Part shown: positions 1 through 10,466 of the stretch, piece after piece | How positions within the stretch are numbered: position 1 is the first letter of the stretch | How the letters are laid out: every line of letters starts with the position of its first letter | Assembly (NCBI GenBank): GCA_030704615.1 | Contig: CM060731.1 | Span: 92,484,756-92,548,755 of the forward strand | Length of the DNA stretch: 64,000 bases | From: Takakia lepidozioides | Lineage: Eukaryota > Streptophyta > Takakiopsida > Takakiales > Takakiaceae | Direction: 5' to 3' | Notes under the pieces: model-generated | What the model saw: only the letters and a program-made list of their open reading frames with translations | What the model was told of the DNA's origin: nothing | The model's database searches: none | Made by a program: the position numbers and the translations under genes

Positions 1-830
1 TCCCCTCTCTCCTCTCCCTCTATCTTTATGTCCTTCTCCATCTCCCCCTTTCTCTCTCTGCTGATAAGCAAAAAATGAAAAGAGGGCGCGGGGGGGGGGG
101 GGGGCTGAGAGCATCAGCACTTGCTGCTGCTGTCAGCCCCCCACCATTCCAAGAAGCAAAAAAAAAAAGGGTGGGGGAACCTGAGAGCAGTAGCAGCAAG
201 TACTTGCTGCTGCAGCTCTCAACGCCCCCCACCATTGCCAAAACCAACAAATGAAAGGTCGGGGGGGACTAAGACCAGCATCAGCAAGCTGCTCTCAGCA
301 CCCCCCACCATTCCAAAAACAAAAAACGAAAAGGTGGGGGGGGGGGGGAAGTGACTGAGCAGCAGCAGCTGCTGAGTCACTCCCCCCCCAACCTTCTTTT
401 TTATTTTTCTTCCCTCATCTCTCCCACTCTCTCCCTCTCTCCCTCTCTCTCCCTCTGTCCTATGTCCCTCTGTCTCCCTCTGTCCCATCAGGATGTGGAG
501 AGAGAGGGATTGTTGAGGGGGGGGGGGGAACGGTGGGGGGGTGGGGAAGTGACTGGAGCAGCTGCCCCCCCCACCTTTTTTTTTTCCCCCCCCCCCCTCA
601 ACAGTCCCTCTCTCTCTCTCTTGTCCCTTATCTCTCCATCTCTCTCCCTCTGTTCCATCACGATGTGGAGAGAGAGGGAGAGAGGGAGAGAGAGGGAGTG
701 ATGAGGGGAAAAATAAATAAAAATTGGGGGGGAGTGAGCAGCTGTTTTTTTTTTTTTTTTTCCCCTCCTCTCTCCCTCTCTCTCCCTCTCTACTGGGAAT
801 TGGCAGTTTGCTATCAGTGTTGACTTTTTG
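1..830. repeat. CT/GA-rich low-complexity block with hairpins
   Basis: The stretch alternates runs of CTCTCTCCCTC with G-runs or C-runs and short AGCAGC/GCTGCT inverted repeats. The clearest hairpin is at 351-380, where GTGACT...CAGCAG faces CTGCTG...AGTCAC and is flanked by G-run and C-run arms. The same design recurs near 12,840-13,290. Long ORFs here encode only Arg/Glu/Ser/Pro-rich low-complexity peptides and are not supported as genes. Confidence 0.8.
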
Positions 831-840
831 TTTTCTCATC

Positions 841-1100
841 CACTATCAGGCTTTTTCATCCATACCGGATGAGCCACCAGGATGGACACTGAATTACCTC
901 TCGGATGGTTCTTTTGGCCTTTTCATTCCTCCTTTATTGACTCTCATCCATACCGGATGAGTCACCATGGAAGAAAAGAATTACCTCTATGGAGGTTGCC
1001 AACAGCATCATGTTTTTCCATCCGTACCGGATGAAAACGGTGATAATTTTTCATTCCTCTTTTATTGACTCTTTTTATCCATACCGGATGGTCTGGTGAG
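841..1100. repeat. Interspersed CCGG-centred palindromes
   Basis: The imperfect palindrome TCATCCATACCGGATGA occurs exactly at 856-872 and 944-960. Close variants lie at 1018-1034 (CCATCCGTACCGGATGA) and 1076-1090. Two copies follow a shared lead-in, TTCATTCCTC(C/T)TTTATTGACTC, so the unit is a degenerate direct repeat of about 130 bp. A weaker relative (AATCCGT...ACGGATT) is near 1300-1345. Confidence 0.7.
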
Positions 1101-1786
1101 GAATGATAGAATTACCTAGATGGAGGTAATGCGCTGCCACGGATGATATTCCCTACTTTTTCATCCTGACATAAGTGATCTGTCTATGGATGATGTGATT
1201 ATGGCCTGGAATTGATCTTTACTACCCCTAATTATGATTAATTACAGTGGAAACCCTAACCCTTACCCCAAAACCTATTTTAAACCTTGTTGCCGATGAA
1301 ATCCGTCAGGGTATACGGATTCATCCTATTGTTTTTCATCCACGGATGAATAATCGGGGGACAACCCTATGTCGTCTCTCCCGCTGTCAGAAGCACGCGA
1401 TGTGCTTCTGAGCTCGAGAGGAGAGTGTTATGGCGGACGTGCTTCGGTGGATGCCCCGTTTGTGGTGTCGTACCCATGCTGGACGAGCGCCTGGGGGGGC
1501 GCGAAGGCGGCGCCTTGTTTCTCTTGCAGCAGGAAACACCGCTTTGAATGCAGTGGCATCTTCCCTCCTCTGGCTTTTTCTGTGCTTAGCAAGGATACTT
1601 ATGATGGGAAGTTCTCTCCCTTCTTTCTAGTGCCTTGCGATTGTAGATAACGGAGTGCGGGTGCTGCAGGCAGGAGCCCTACGAGGGGTCAAGATATATT
1701 TTCTGAGCATTTGCCATACCACAGACGGAATGGTGACATGATGTCAAACAAACGAACGAGTAGCAGAACATTCCGGTCTAGGTGTC
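1100..1786. other. Stretch without a recognised gene
   Basis: Nothing convincing is visible. An open frame at 1369-1650 (+, 93 aa, Cys-containing) has no family I recognise and no repeated or domain-like pattern. Confidence 0.5.
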
Positions 1787-2257
1787 ATGATGTTTTCATG
1801 CTTCCGCTACGGCTCATGTAGCATCGAAACTGGACTGACGGGTTGTTTGATCAAGAGGGAACAGATAGATTTACCCCGGGTGGTGAAACAAGGCCCCATT
1901 TTTGGTATCAGAGTTGCTGATTGCGGCCATGTCCAGTTCAAGCTGGCGCAAGAGAGAGCTGGCAATTTGGTAGCACAATGGATGCACAGTTCTAACTATA
2001 CAACTCAAGGGCCAGACATAGGTGACTTGGTGTTACATATAGAAAGCTTTGGTCGCATCTCACTTGCAGGTTTGAATCCGCTGTCTTTCTACTGTTTGCC
2101 AGGAGATATAGCGATTTGTATTGTGCACACTGGTGGAGGAACTTATGCTAAGGCGTGGATCCTATGCCATGAAAAAAACACATGGGCAGATGCGGGACAT
2201 GATGCTATAAACCACACCAGTCATGTCCGATCAGTCCATTTCGGACGACGAATCTGA
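1787..2257 (+). CDS. Small ORF A upstream of retroelement gag
   Basis: This is an open frame of 156 aa of unknown function. Its C-terminal half contains PDIGDLVLHIESFG, then about 25 residues later IVHTGG, and then a Trp-containing stretch (AWILCHEKNTWADAG). The same order (P-x-hydrophobic-GD-hydrophobic, then V/L-x-H-x-G, then W) appears in the next two small ORFs, which I take as tandem relatives. It overlaps the start of ORF B by about 35 bp in another frame. All three lie just ahead of a gag-like ORF on the same strand, which suggests accessory ORFs of one retroelement. I recognise no named family. Confidence 0.5.
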   Translation: MMFSCFRYGSCSIETGLTGCLIKREQIDLPRVVKQGPIFGIRVADCGHVQFKLAQERAGNLVAQWMHSSNYTTQGPDIGDLVLHIESFGRISLAGLNPLSFYCLPGDIAICIVHTGGGTYAKAWILCHEKNTWADAGHDAINHTSHVRSVHFGRRI

Positions 2258-2576
2258 ACTTAGGAATCAGCCAGTAGAACACACACGAGATGATGTAGAT
2301 CCCGAGCTAGCAGCACTGCACAGACTTCCCAAACTAGGGGATATCTTTGTGGATCTGAGGCCAACGGGCAATACTAGCTATAGTTTATGGACAACGAGAC
2401 AAGTAGTATAGTTCAAAGAAGGTGATGTGCTCATCCGCTTGGAGCACCAAGGATATAAGTCTAGGATGCTTGTGTGGGAAATGATAGACACCATCGGCAG
2501 AGGTAGAGAGTGGTTGGTTACCAAACGTGAGATCTTGTCATACAAGAATCTACTAAGAGGAGTCGTCAGGCACTGA
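2223..2576 (+). pseudogene. Small ORF B, related to A and C, with an in-frame stop
   Basis: Translation from the ATG gives MSDQSISDDESELRN... and PKLGDIFVDLRPTGN, then a TAG at 2409-2411. The same frame continues past it with EGDVLIRLEHQGYKSRMLVW to a TGA at 2574-2576. The pattern P-K-L-GD-I...L-x-H-x-G...W-x2-M matches ORFs A and C. The acidic Ser/Asp/Glu N-terminus differs from A. The single nonsense codon suggests decay; readthrough is possible but I see nothing special supporting it. Confidence 0.5.
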
Positions 2577-2591
2577 TAACACTAGTGAAAC

Positions 2592-2918
2592 ATGCCAGGT
2601 CTGGATCAGACATCAGTGACTGATCAACCAGAGGTAGGAGATGTTTTGATTTCATATAGTTTAGATCCGTCGCCAAATACTAACCCAAGACCAGTGTTTT
2701 ACCATCAATTGTCAAGAGCGCCTAATGAAGACCTCTGTGTACGAGTGATACATGCTGGAAACCGGGTAACAGTAGTATTATGGGTCAGAGCGGCATATGC
2801 TTGGGTAATGGTTTCCGTCATGTCAATAAGAGTAGCAGTAAGCGGACGGGATGAAGTGCTTCAGAACGGAGTATGGAGTACAAGTACTAGAAATCTAGGA
2901 CATGGAAGAGTAAAATAG
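2592..2918 (+). CDS. Small ORF C upstream of retroelement gag
   Basis: This is an intact 108-aa frame that starts 15 bp after ORF B. It contains PEVGDVLISYSLDPSPN, then VRVIHAGNRVTVVLWVRAAY, which parallels the GD-strand and H-x-G...W segments of A and B. The length and spacing suggest a compact, mostly beta-strand domain duplicated three times. The gag-like frame begins 23 bp after its stop. Function unknown. It could be a cofactor ORF of the retroelement or a shared small host-derived domain. Confidence 0.5.
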   Translation: MPGLDQTSVTDQPEVGDVLISYSLDPSPNTNPRPVFYHQLSRAPNEDLCVRVIHAGNRVTVVLWVRAAYAWVMVSVMSIRVAVSGRDEVLQNGVWSTSTRNLGHGRVK

Positions 2919-2941
2919 AATAGTGTTGTTGTCAATTTAAA

Positions 2942-3551
2942 TTGAAAAAACCCGAAGAAAAGCGACGTAACAAAATGGCTAGCCCGTCAGGGGTAGATGC
3001 ACCCTATTATGGTAGGGAATCAAAGGATGTGGTTGATTGGATCGAAAAATTGCAAATGGCGGGAGATGTAAGAGATTTATCAGATGACAAGATATTCAAG
3101 GTGGCAAGGTTAAACCTCAAAGGTAAAGCTGATGATTGGTATAGGTGTCAAAACCCGAAACCAGTAGATTGGGAGAATTTACAAGTGGCCATGTTGGCAA
3201 AGTTTGGGCATGTGGATATGGCGGATTTAAAGATGAATGGACGAAGTGAAGCAGGAACCAAAACAAAGGGTTCAAGCTTACTTTGACCGACTTAATCGGT
3301 TGTTTGTCAAAGGGCACATTCCCGAGTTAGAACAACGTCCAAGGTTTATGGGGGGTCTTAGGCATGAGATAATGAAGCTGATGCTAGGAACCCGATTTTA
3401 GAGTGTTGATGAAGCAGTGGAAACCGCCATGGATGTGGAGAGAGGATTATCCACTACAACATATCCCGGCTTTTACGTCTGCTATTTTCCAGCCGTATCA
3501 GCCTTTTATGGCTGCATGACTGCCCAGTCAGATAAACCCAGTCAATTGTGA
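2942..3551 (+). pseudogene. gag: Retrotransposon gag (Retrotrans_gag-like), frameshifted
   Basis: The first 100 codons read as a capsid-type gag: YYGRESKDVVDWIEKLQMAG, then ARLNLKGKADDWYR and WENLQVAMLAKFG, the usual hydrophobic-LxGxAxxWY signature. The frame is lost near 3235-3245. The next frame continues the same domain with QRVQAYFDRLNRLFVKG and PRFMGGLRHEIMKLML, and then meets a TAG near 3400. No protease, reverse transcriptase or integrase follows, because CACTA element 1 begins at 3657. This is the 5' remnant of a Ty3-type or similar LTR element. I could not find LTRs. Confidence 0.75.
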
Positions 3552-3679
3552 CAAATGAGTCGTAAGCGCAATAGAGTCGTATCTGCCAGTCGTGGAGCTC
3601 ACTATTGACGTGGCAATGGGGGCCTAATCATAGTCATAGATAAGACTGCAATAAATCACTACTACATTTAGGGGGGGTT

Positions 3680-4235
3680 AGTGACGCCGGGACCCCGGGC
3701 GCGCCGGACGCGACGACCCTCCTGCGACTGCAGCGCCGCGCAGGCGCCCGGCCCGGAAATTGCGACGTCGGCCCGTTGCCGCCGTGCCGCTCCGGTGACG
3801 CTTTGCCTGCTTGCGATTCCGCCATAGTCGCTGCTGGTGGGGATGACCCGCCAGCGAGCTGGGGGTCGCGACGCCCAGGCGTCGCACTTACCCTCTGCGA
3901 CGCTCCCGCAAGGCTGCGACTGCCGGGAATCGCAACAACACCCCCCACACTTAGGCGCGTGGGGAGGGCCGAGTCAGGTCGCGCTGGGTTTTGCGACGTC
4001 CAGACGTCGCCAAAATGCCACAATGGTGAGGTTGCGATTCCCCGCAGTCGCATGCCTGCTGGGACGACGCTCCTGCAGGGCCGCGACGTTGGGGAGTTGC
4101 AAGGATGCCATTTCCCCTTGGCCGCCACGTGGCAAGGGCACGCCACCTCGTGGGGGTTGCGACTGCTAGAAGTCGTCCGTCAGCGGTAATGCGATGGGCC
4201 TGCGACGTCCGGGAGTCGCAGAGAGGCCCTATTTA
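3680..4235. repeat. Left subterminal repeat array of CACTA element 1
   Basis: The array holds at least seven imperfect hairpins with five- to six-base arms and spacers of about nine bases: GCGACGCCCAGGCGTCGCA (near 3870), TGCGACTGCCGGGAATCGCA (near 3916), GCGACGTCCAGACGTCGC (near 3993), TTGCGATTCCCCGCAGTCGC (near 4033), and others near 4150 and 4201. In characterised CACTA elements such arrays bind the TNPA-type protein; here that is inference. Confidence 0.7.
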
Positions 4236-4945
4236 GTGTCTTTTTGCAAAGGTCATGGCAATTGATCCCCTTCTTCCAATCTTTATAGTGCTCCTTCTCT
4301 CTTGCTGTATAACACGGCCAGAGTTCTTTCTACCACCATTGGTGCCGATCCCAGCAAACTTGACGGCCGCCGCCACATCCTCCTCCTCATCCCCTTAGGT
4401 GGGATGATGATTTTTTTGCACATGCACATGATTTTGTTTTCATCCGTTCCCAAGCCATATGCTTAATGACAACGTTTGCAATGCGTGTGCAAAATTTGGG
4501 AGCGAACAAAAATCATTTTGACTGAAAACCATATTTTCTTCCCTCATTTGCACTCCCAAGTTGAGTTCTTTTCAACTTCATGCACTCTCCATAGACAGTT
4601 CCGCAATAGTGAGTGAATGAAACTCTTTGTTTTTTTTGTTTTTTTTTTTGGGTCCAAATTTTCCTATGGATGTAGTGGTCTGGGGTTTGCATTCACAAAA
4701 CAAAATAGAGCTAAAACAAAAATCATTACGTAGGACAAATCCGCAATCATAGATATTGTAAATGCAGGGGGTTGCGACCTCCAGGGGTCGCCTTGCGACG
4801 ACATTGCGATGCCCCAACAGGTCTGCGACGGCGGGGAATCGCAATATCGCCTTTTATGTGTCCTTGCAAAGGTCACGGCAGAGGCCAAGCTGAATGGATC
4901 CATTGTTGCAAATCTTTTTAGTCCTCCTTCTGTGCTACAATATAA
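4198..4945. repeat. Direct duplication at inner edge of left subterminal region
   Basis: The segment at about 4198-4320 (hairpin, then CTATTTAGTGTCTTTTTGC, AAGGTCA, TCCTTCT and TGTATAACA) is repeated at about 4806-4945 with modest divergence. The second copy carries two more GCGAC-type hairpins at 4768-4852. The roughly 450 bp between them shows no gene that I recognise. Confidence 0.6.
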
Positions 4946-5453
4946 CAGGTCTATTTGCATGTGGGAGACCGTGATCAACCCGGGCGGCCTTATTGTTAAA
5001 GACAAAGGGCAGGAAGAGGGGGTAGGGACACTAGGAAAGGAAAAGGGAAGGGCCATGGGATTAGAGGGTTGAGGGTAGATTGCTTTGGCAATGGCTTTAG
5101 CAACATTGTTGTCTTTCACACCAATTTCGAAGATTCTTTCTGTTGCATCGAGATCATGGTAACCAAATCGATTGAAGGGTTTCCAGGGGTAAGTCTTGGT
5201 CAGCATTTGTAGAACAAGAACCATGTCTTCCAACATTCTTGCCCTCGTACAAAAACTCAACAATCCTAGAGACACTTTTTCGAGTCACAACTTCACTAGA
5301 ATCATTCCTAGATCGCCACACCTGCAAAGGATTTTTTCATGGATTTTTCATTAATCAATCATAGAAATAAGCTACATGCATGTACATGTACAATCAATCG
5401 AAGGGATGGGTACAATTCTGTGCGAGAATTATTATGTAGCTTTGATTATGTGT

Positions 5454-8400
5454 CTAATAAACTTGAACATCATCATCCGGAGCTTCTTCGCCCTCATCAA
5501 GCTGCAAGTCTTCTTGCTCATCAGAGTCATTGTCATAAATGGCCTGGTCACCAAAAGGCACATCTGAATCATCTTTCACCTCGGTTTCAATGACCATGTC
5601 TTCATCTTCTTCTCCAACATCCGCATCTGATGGAGCCTCATCGTATAGGGTCCGGGATGCATTGTCCGGGGCGTCATCATTCTCTTGTACCCCATCTATC
5701 CAACCTCGGCCAACATCAGCGTCATCATGACCAGTCTCTTCCTCCTCCGCATCTGCCTCGCCCCATGTAGATCCCTGACTATGATAGATACGTCTTCCTC
5801 TTGGCTGAGCATGCACAACCACCTTCCAATTTCCTGATCCGGAGAAGAAAACTTGCTCCATGTCTGAAGGCCATGAAAAAGGCTCATCGGAGGGACGATG
5901 AGTAGACTCGAGCCTATCTGTATTGACGCGCATGAAACCACACTCGTCTTCCACTATTGTTGCGGATGGCCCCACAAGATGTGGCTGGAACCACCTTGCC
6001 TTGAAGATAAGAGGCTGGTGTCTTGTACACTGAAGTTGGAGTATGCTCTCAAGCTCTCCAAAGTAGTTGAGTGTGCTCATGGTAGGTCATGTATCTCCCC
6101 TGCCCCACACGGAGTCTTACCAATATGAGGCACACAAGTCAGAATCAAACGTTGTTTTGCGCTTCATGTCAAGAGCACGAATACGAAAATGACGACCATG
6201 AACCCAAACCGCCGTGTATGAGGTCGCAAATTGAGAAGGGCCCTTTGCAATGTCTTGCACCAAATCTGAAACCACCTCACATTTCGCAATGCTATCCTCT
6301 ACTTCAATCCAAAGCCAATGGTGGAATGAACTTAGAGGCTGCAATTCCATGGGCAATTCTTGTGAAGGCACATTCCTACCTCGGCCCCTTACTCGCGGAG
6401 CGCTTGTAGTCGCCCTTGCATGGTTCCGCCTCCATGCAACCGTCTCCTCCTGTCATTGCTGAACAAGGTTATTGTATCTTGCCTCCCACTCATGTATGGA
6501 TGGGGTGTTCTTCAGTATGAACTCATGCGCTTGGTTAATCAACATGATGGGTAATTTTACCCTCTTTGAATTTTTGGGCAAAACGATGTCTTTGGTTCGT
6601 ACATCCTCATCTTCCTTCCACATCGGAGGGGCTTCCTTATCCACCCTTGCCAAGTACTCCATGCAGTAGAACATAGCCTCTTGCAATGTATACCCCTCCA
6701 CCATGCTACCCTCCGGGTGTGCCATTTGTCTTACATGTGCTTTCAAAAGTCTTCATGTATCGCTCAAGGTAGTACATCCACCGAGAATGAACGGGGCCGG
6801 CAATTGAAGCCTCTTCCACTAAGTGCACTACCAAGTGCACTTGGATGTCAAAGAAGGAGGGAGGAAGGTGCATCTCCAACATACACATGACTACCACCGC
6901 CTCCTTCTTCATGCGTGGAAAGTCCGCTTCCTCCAGCTCTTTGGAGCAAATCCACCGGAACAATGCTCCCAATCTATAGACTGTCTCGCGAACCTCGGGA
7001 GTCAATGTCCCACGTACTGCAATGGGCAAGATGTCTCGCAATAGATTGTGGTAGTCATGAGACTTCAAACCATGGACCCCGTCTTCGTTGAACTTCATAC
7101 GGAGGGATGACCCATAATCAGTTGGTGTTCGGACAGCTCCTATGGTGGCTATCACTTTCTTGTATTCCTCCTTTGTCCATTGCCAAGGTGCACGCCTATA
7201 CTTCCACCGTACAACACCCTTTGGGTCCACACCATTTTCTTCGGCCCATAGATGGGGCATGTGACCCTGCTCCTCAAGTTCTTTCTAACACCGAGAAAAT
7301 CTCCTTTCGCAGCCACTCCCTTCTTTGCCGGCGTGCCATGAAGAACACGAAAAAAGGACGAGCAAACATTCTTCTCAATATGCATGGGATCTAGAAGATG
7401 ACGAATCTTCAGGTCCTACACATATCCCCACCCACAAATTCTTACACGTCTATTTTGTCGTGAAAGTGACAATGGAAATCATACAAAACATGCAATATCA
7501 CATGCATGCATAGCAATATTGATGGTGTTTTTGTGGAATATGTACCGCCCAATATGGCAACTCGTAGAAGATTGAAAGTCGCTTCATGCTGCACCTCCAC
7601 TTCGCCGGACCCCTCCGGATGGGCCTCCTTCCATCGGTCTTCCCAAAAGTGCCCGGATGGTGTCACAGGTGGGGGACGTTACTCCACTTTGCCATCAAAC
7701 AAGTGTTTGTCTCTTCTTCTCCAATGATGGCTCATAGGAAGAACTTGCGGTAGTTGGGATACACCATCTTGTGAAGATTGCTGGAGCTTTGTGCATCAAG
7801 TTCATCGCCACAATGCAGGCATGCGTGGTACCCTTTAGTGCTCAACCCCGAGCAAATAGTAAGTCCTGCAGACATTCCGCCACATTAGGAAAGACAAAAA
7901 GTTTCCATGTGCATCTACCCCACTACGGTGCAGAAGACTGTCGCTGCTACTTCAATCAATCCCAATCCTCATCAATATCCCTTGACAGGTAAATGTACGC
8001 GGGTTTCTCATGGGGAACATAATATACCTGGATAATCATGCATTGTCCAGAGCAAGAAGCCTCTCATTTGAGAAGATTGTCCGGCCATAGGGTCAAGTGA
8101 AGCATCCAATGCCGGGACCCCCCTCCATAGCTCCTTCAGTTCATCAACTAGAGGTCACAAGTACGTGTCCATGTCTTTCACTTGTTTTTTCCCTCTGAGA
8201 CATTCACACCATTAATTGTTTCAATGCTCCACCATGCTAATTATACTTCATAATGAATGACACATTTTACTACATGATTACGTCACTCATCAATCTTCCA
8301 TCGGAATTGCGCCAAAGAGAAGGAGATTAATGTAAAATCCAAAGAAATAATAAGCATGAAATGAGAACACTCACCCGGTACAATGGCAACCAACATGATA

Positions 8401-9415
8401 TGACATTTTATTATTGAAAGATATGGAGGGATGTTGTAATTCACCATGGTCACCGGCCAAGTGGAATGACTACATGACTGGACAGAGTATGGGCTAACCC
8501 CATCTGAGGAGAAGCCGAGGCGGACATGTCGTGGGTCCTCCAAGAGAAAAGGCCACATCTCTTCAGTATGCCTCCATGCTTGTGAATCTTGTGGCCCGCA
8601 CACCTTTCCCGGGGGGCTCCGATGCGAGGCGTGCCATCTCATCAGTTGTGCCAATGAGGGGCTTTGGTAGTGTGCCTGCAGTCACGGGATGATTGGAAAG
8701 TAGTGCATTTTCTGGCACCATCCCCATGTCGGCCCCATATCATAATCAGTGTCATTCGTATCTCTAAGTAAAACCTTACGTCTTGTAGCGGTTGCAAAAA
8801 GGTAGAATGCAATATACAAGTGTATTGTGGTGCGGGTATACCTTGCGCGGGGCTTTCTTCCCTTGAACATCATCCCAATATCGGTCTTTGTTGCACTTTG
8901 GACACTTGGTGAGTTTCGCATCCTCTCCGTAGTACAGGGTTTTATCACATGGACATGCATGAAAAATCTTATAGCCCATCCCCACAGCATCCAAGGCTGC
9001 TCTTGCTTCTTTTTTTGATCGTGACATTCTCGGCTTCAAATGTGGGGCAAGGATGTAGTCCGCAATAGTCCGCATTATGGCGGACATACCCACATTGCTT
9101 ATGCCAAACCGGATTTGCAAATTCAGCAACAACAAGATGGTTGAAAGTCTACTCACTTTGGCCCCCTTCGTATAAGGGAGTTTTGGCTTCTTTTTCCATG
9201 TCATTCAAAGAGTCCGGGTCCTCATCTACCATCTGATGCATTAAGAGGTCCTCCATTGCTGCCACATCTTCATGCATAATTCCATTGTCATTGTTGTCCT
9301 CATCATCGGAGACCGTCATTTCAGACGGGGTCGGGTCCCTTTGATACGCACCCCCCTCCGAAGGAACAAAATCCCGGTTCATGACAAGATCATGAACTTC
9401 ATGAATTAACGTCAT
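5454..9415 (-). pseudogene. TNP2-like CACTA transposase of element 1, decayed
   Basis: Read on the minus strand the blocks are, in order: an acidic N-terminus (9415-9149) ending TPLYEG; a frameshift into 9170-8776 with the zinc-ribbon-like CPKCNKDRYWDD; a Transposase_21 block (8720-8283) with DPRHVRLGFSSDGVSPY and WPVTMVNYNIPPYL; LLDPMHIEKNVCS at 7400-7360; a DUF4218-like block (7230-6706) with LKSHDYHNLLRDILP and EMHLPPSFFDIQVHLV; and a DUF4216-like C-terminus (6371-5454) with RWFQPHLVG and MEQVFFSG, ending in a long Asp/Glu tail. There is an in-frame TGA near 8685 and frameshifts near 9160 and 7260. The family would excise the element; this copy looks inactive. Confidence 0.85.
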
Positions 9416-9746
9416 GGGGTTGTGGCCGGCATCCTAAGATGCCAAAAACAACCATGTCATTATCAGTTTCCATACATGGCGTTGTTCATTATCATACAAG
9501 ATAAAACCCAAAGTACACATTATACACACGGGGGAATACATACAATGCTTCACCACATGAAGGAGACACTATATAATTCAAAATACCCAAATTCACATAT
9601 AACGTCCACCCAAACTCCCTTGAATATAGCATGAAAAACTGCATCCAAATACACATCAATGCCTATGTATATATATACATGGTGGAGGAAGCCACCTCAA
9701 TGTACAAAATGTCTTCCTACGTCCATCTACACATGATGAAAGTCGG

Positions 9747-10466
9747 CTAACGCCTAAAGTCATACTCTACAAACAACTCCTCTCCAGCCCTAATGGTCCT
9801 CCTTGCACATGTCATCACAAAAGTGGTGATGTTAGGGTCCAATCTACTATCCCCGTCATGGCGCTCATCCCAAAACACGTTGGCGGTGTGGCCCGGCGGT
9901 AAGGTAACTGAACTGTTGATGAGCCCAGCCACGTTGCCGTACACATCGGGGTTTCCGTCACAATAAATATGGGCTTTGCGGCCCACATTTCTCGCCCTTA
10001 CATCATTGTCGTTCACAACAAGGATGTAAGGATGGATCAAGGACCCAAGGCCATGTATCTGCAATAATTGCCACTCCCGGTGGGTGTACCTCGGCCCAAA
10101 ATAGGGGAACAAATCCACAGAATCCTCTCCTCCCCCCAAAACTACATCCTCTATCAAAAAAAGTCCGTGACCCATACTAGGGTCCATTGCCTCCATCACG
10201 CAAGCGACCCCAAAAAAGAAAGGGCTCACCCTCGAGAATCGGAACTGGACAAGGCACAAGACATTGGTAGAAATGGGGTTGGACTTCCATCGTGAATAGC
10301 TCCCTAGCACCACGATGACGTATGGCGCCGTCATCAAGCCGGCAAAGGCGCGGACCAACCGTGCGAAACAACTTCGGTCCACCTCTCCTAGGGGGCGGCG
10401 CCCGTCCATCACTTCGGGGGCCCTTCTCCCGGAGTAGGAACCTAGTGATCCATCAGTCCCAGTCAT
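9747..10466 (-). CDS. SET-domain protein, catalytic exon, inside CACTA element 1
   Basis: This 239-aa frame carries the SET landmarks in order: MGHGLFLIEDV (the GxG strand), LFPYFGPRYTHRE (the YxG region), GNVAGLINSS where active enzymes have N-H-S-C, and TIRAGEELFVEYDF (the GEEL-Y core and C-terminal Tyr). SET domains methylate lysines, mainly on histones. The second residue of the NHS motif is N-S-S here, so activity is uncertain. No Cys-rich post-SET is visible. The frame ends 332 bp upstream of the transposase start, on the same strand and inside the element. The first 60 residues look like intron read-through. I infer a captured host gene now part of the element. Confidence 0.75.
   Translation of the reverse strand: MTGTDGSLGSYSGRRAPEVMDGRRPLGEVDRSCFARLVRAFAGLMTAPYVIVVLGSYSRWKSNPISTNVLCLVQFRFSRVSPFFFGVACVMEAMDPSMGHGLFLIEDVVLGGGEDSVDLFPYFGPRYTHREWQLLQIHGLGSLIHPYILVVNDNDVRARNVGRKAHIYCDGNPDVYGNVAGLINSSVTLPPGHTANVFWDERHDGDSRLDPNITTFVMTCARRTIRAGEELFVEYDFRR

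Noticed and set aside
219-839. 206-aa minus-strand ORF rich in Arg/Glu/Ser/Pro
   Set aside because: It is a translation of simple CT/GA repeats and hairpins, with overlapping equally open frames on the plus strand.
4664-5275. 203-aa minus-strand ORF downstream of the element 1 transposase
   Set aside because: It runs through subterminal repeats and the duplicated segment, has no domain, and lies after the acidic C-terminus of the transposase.
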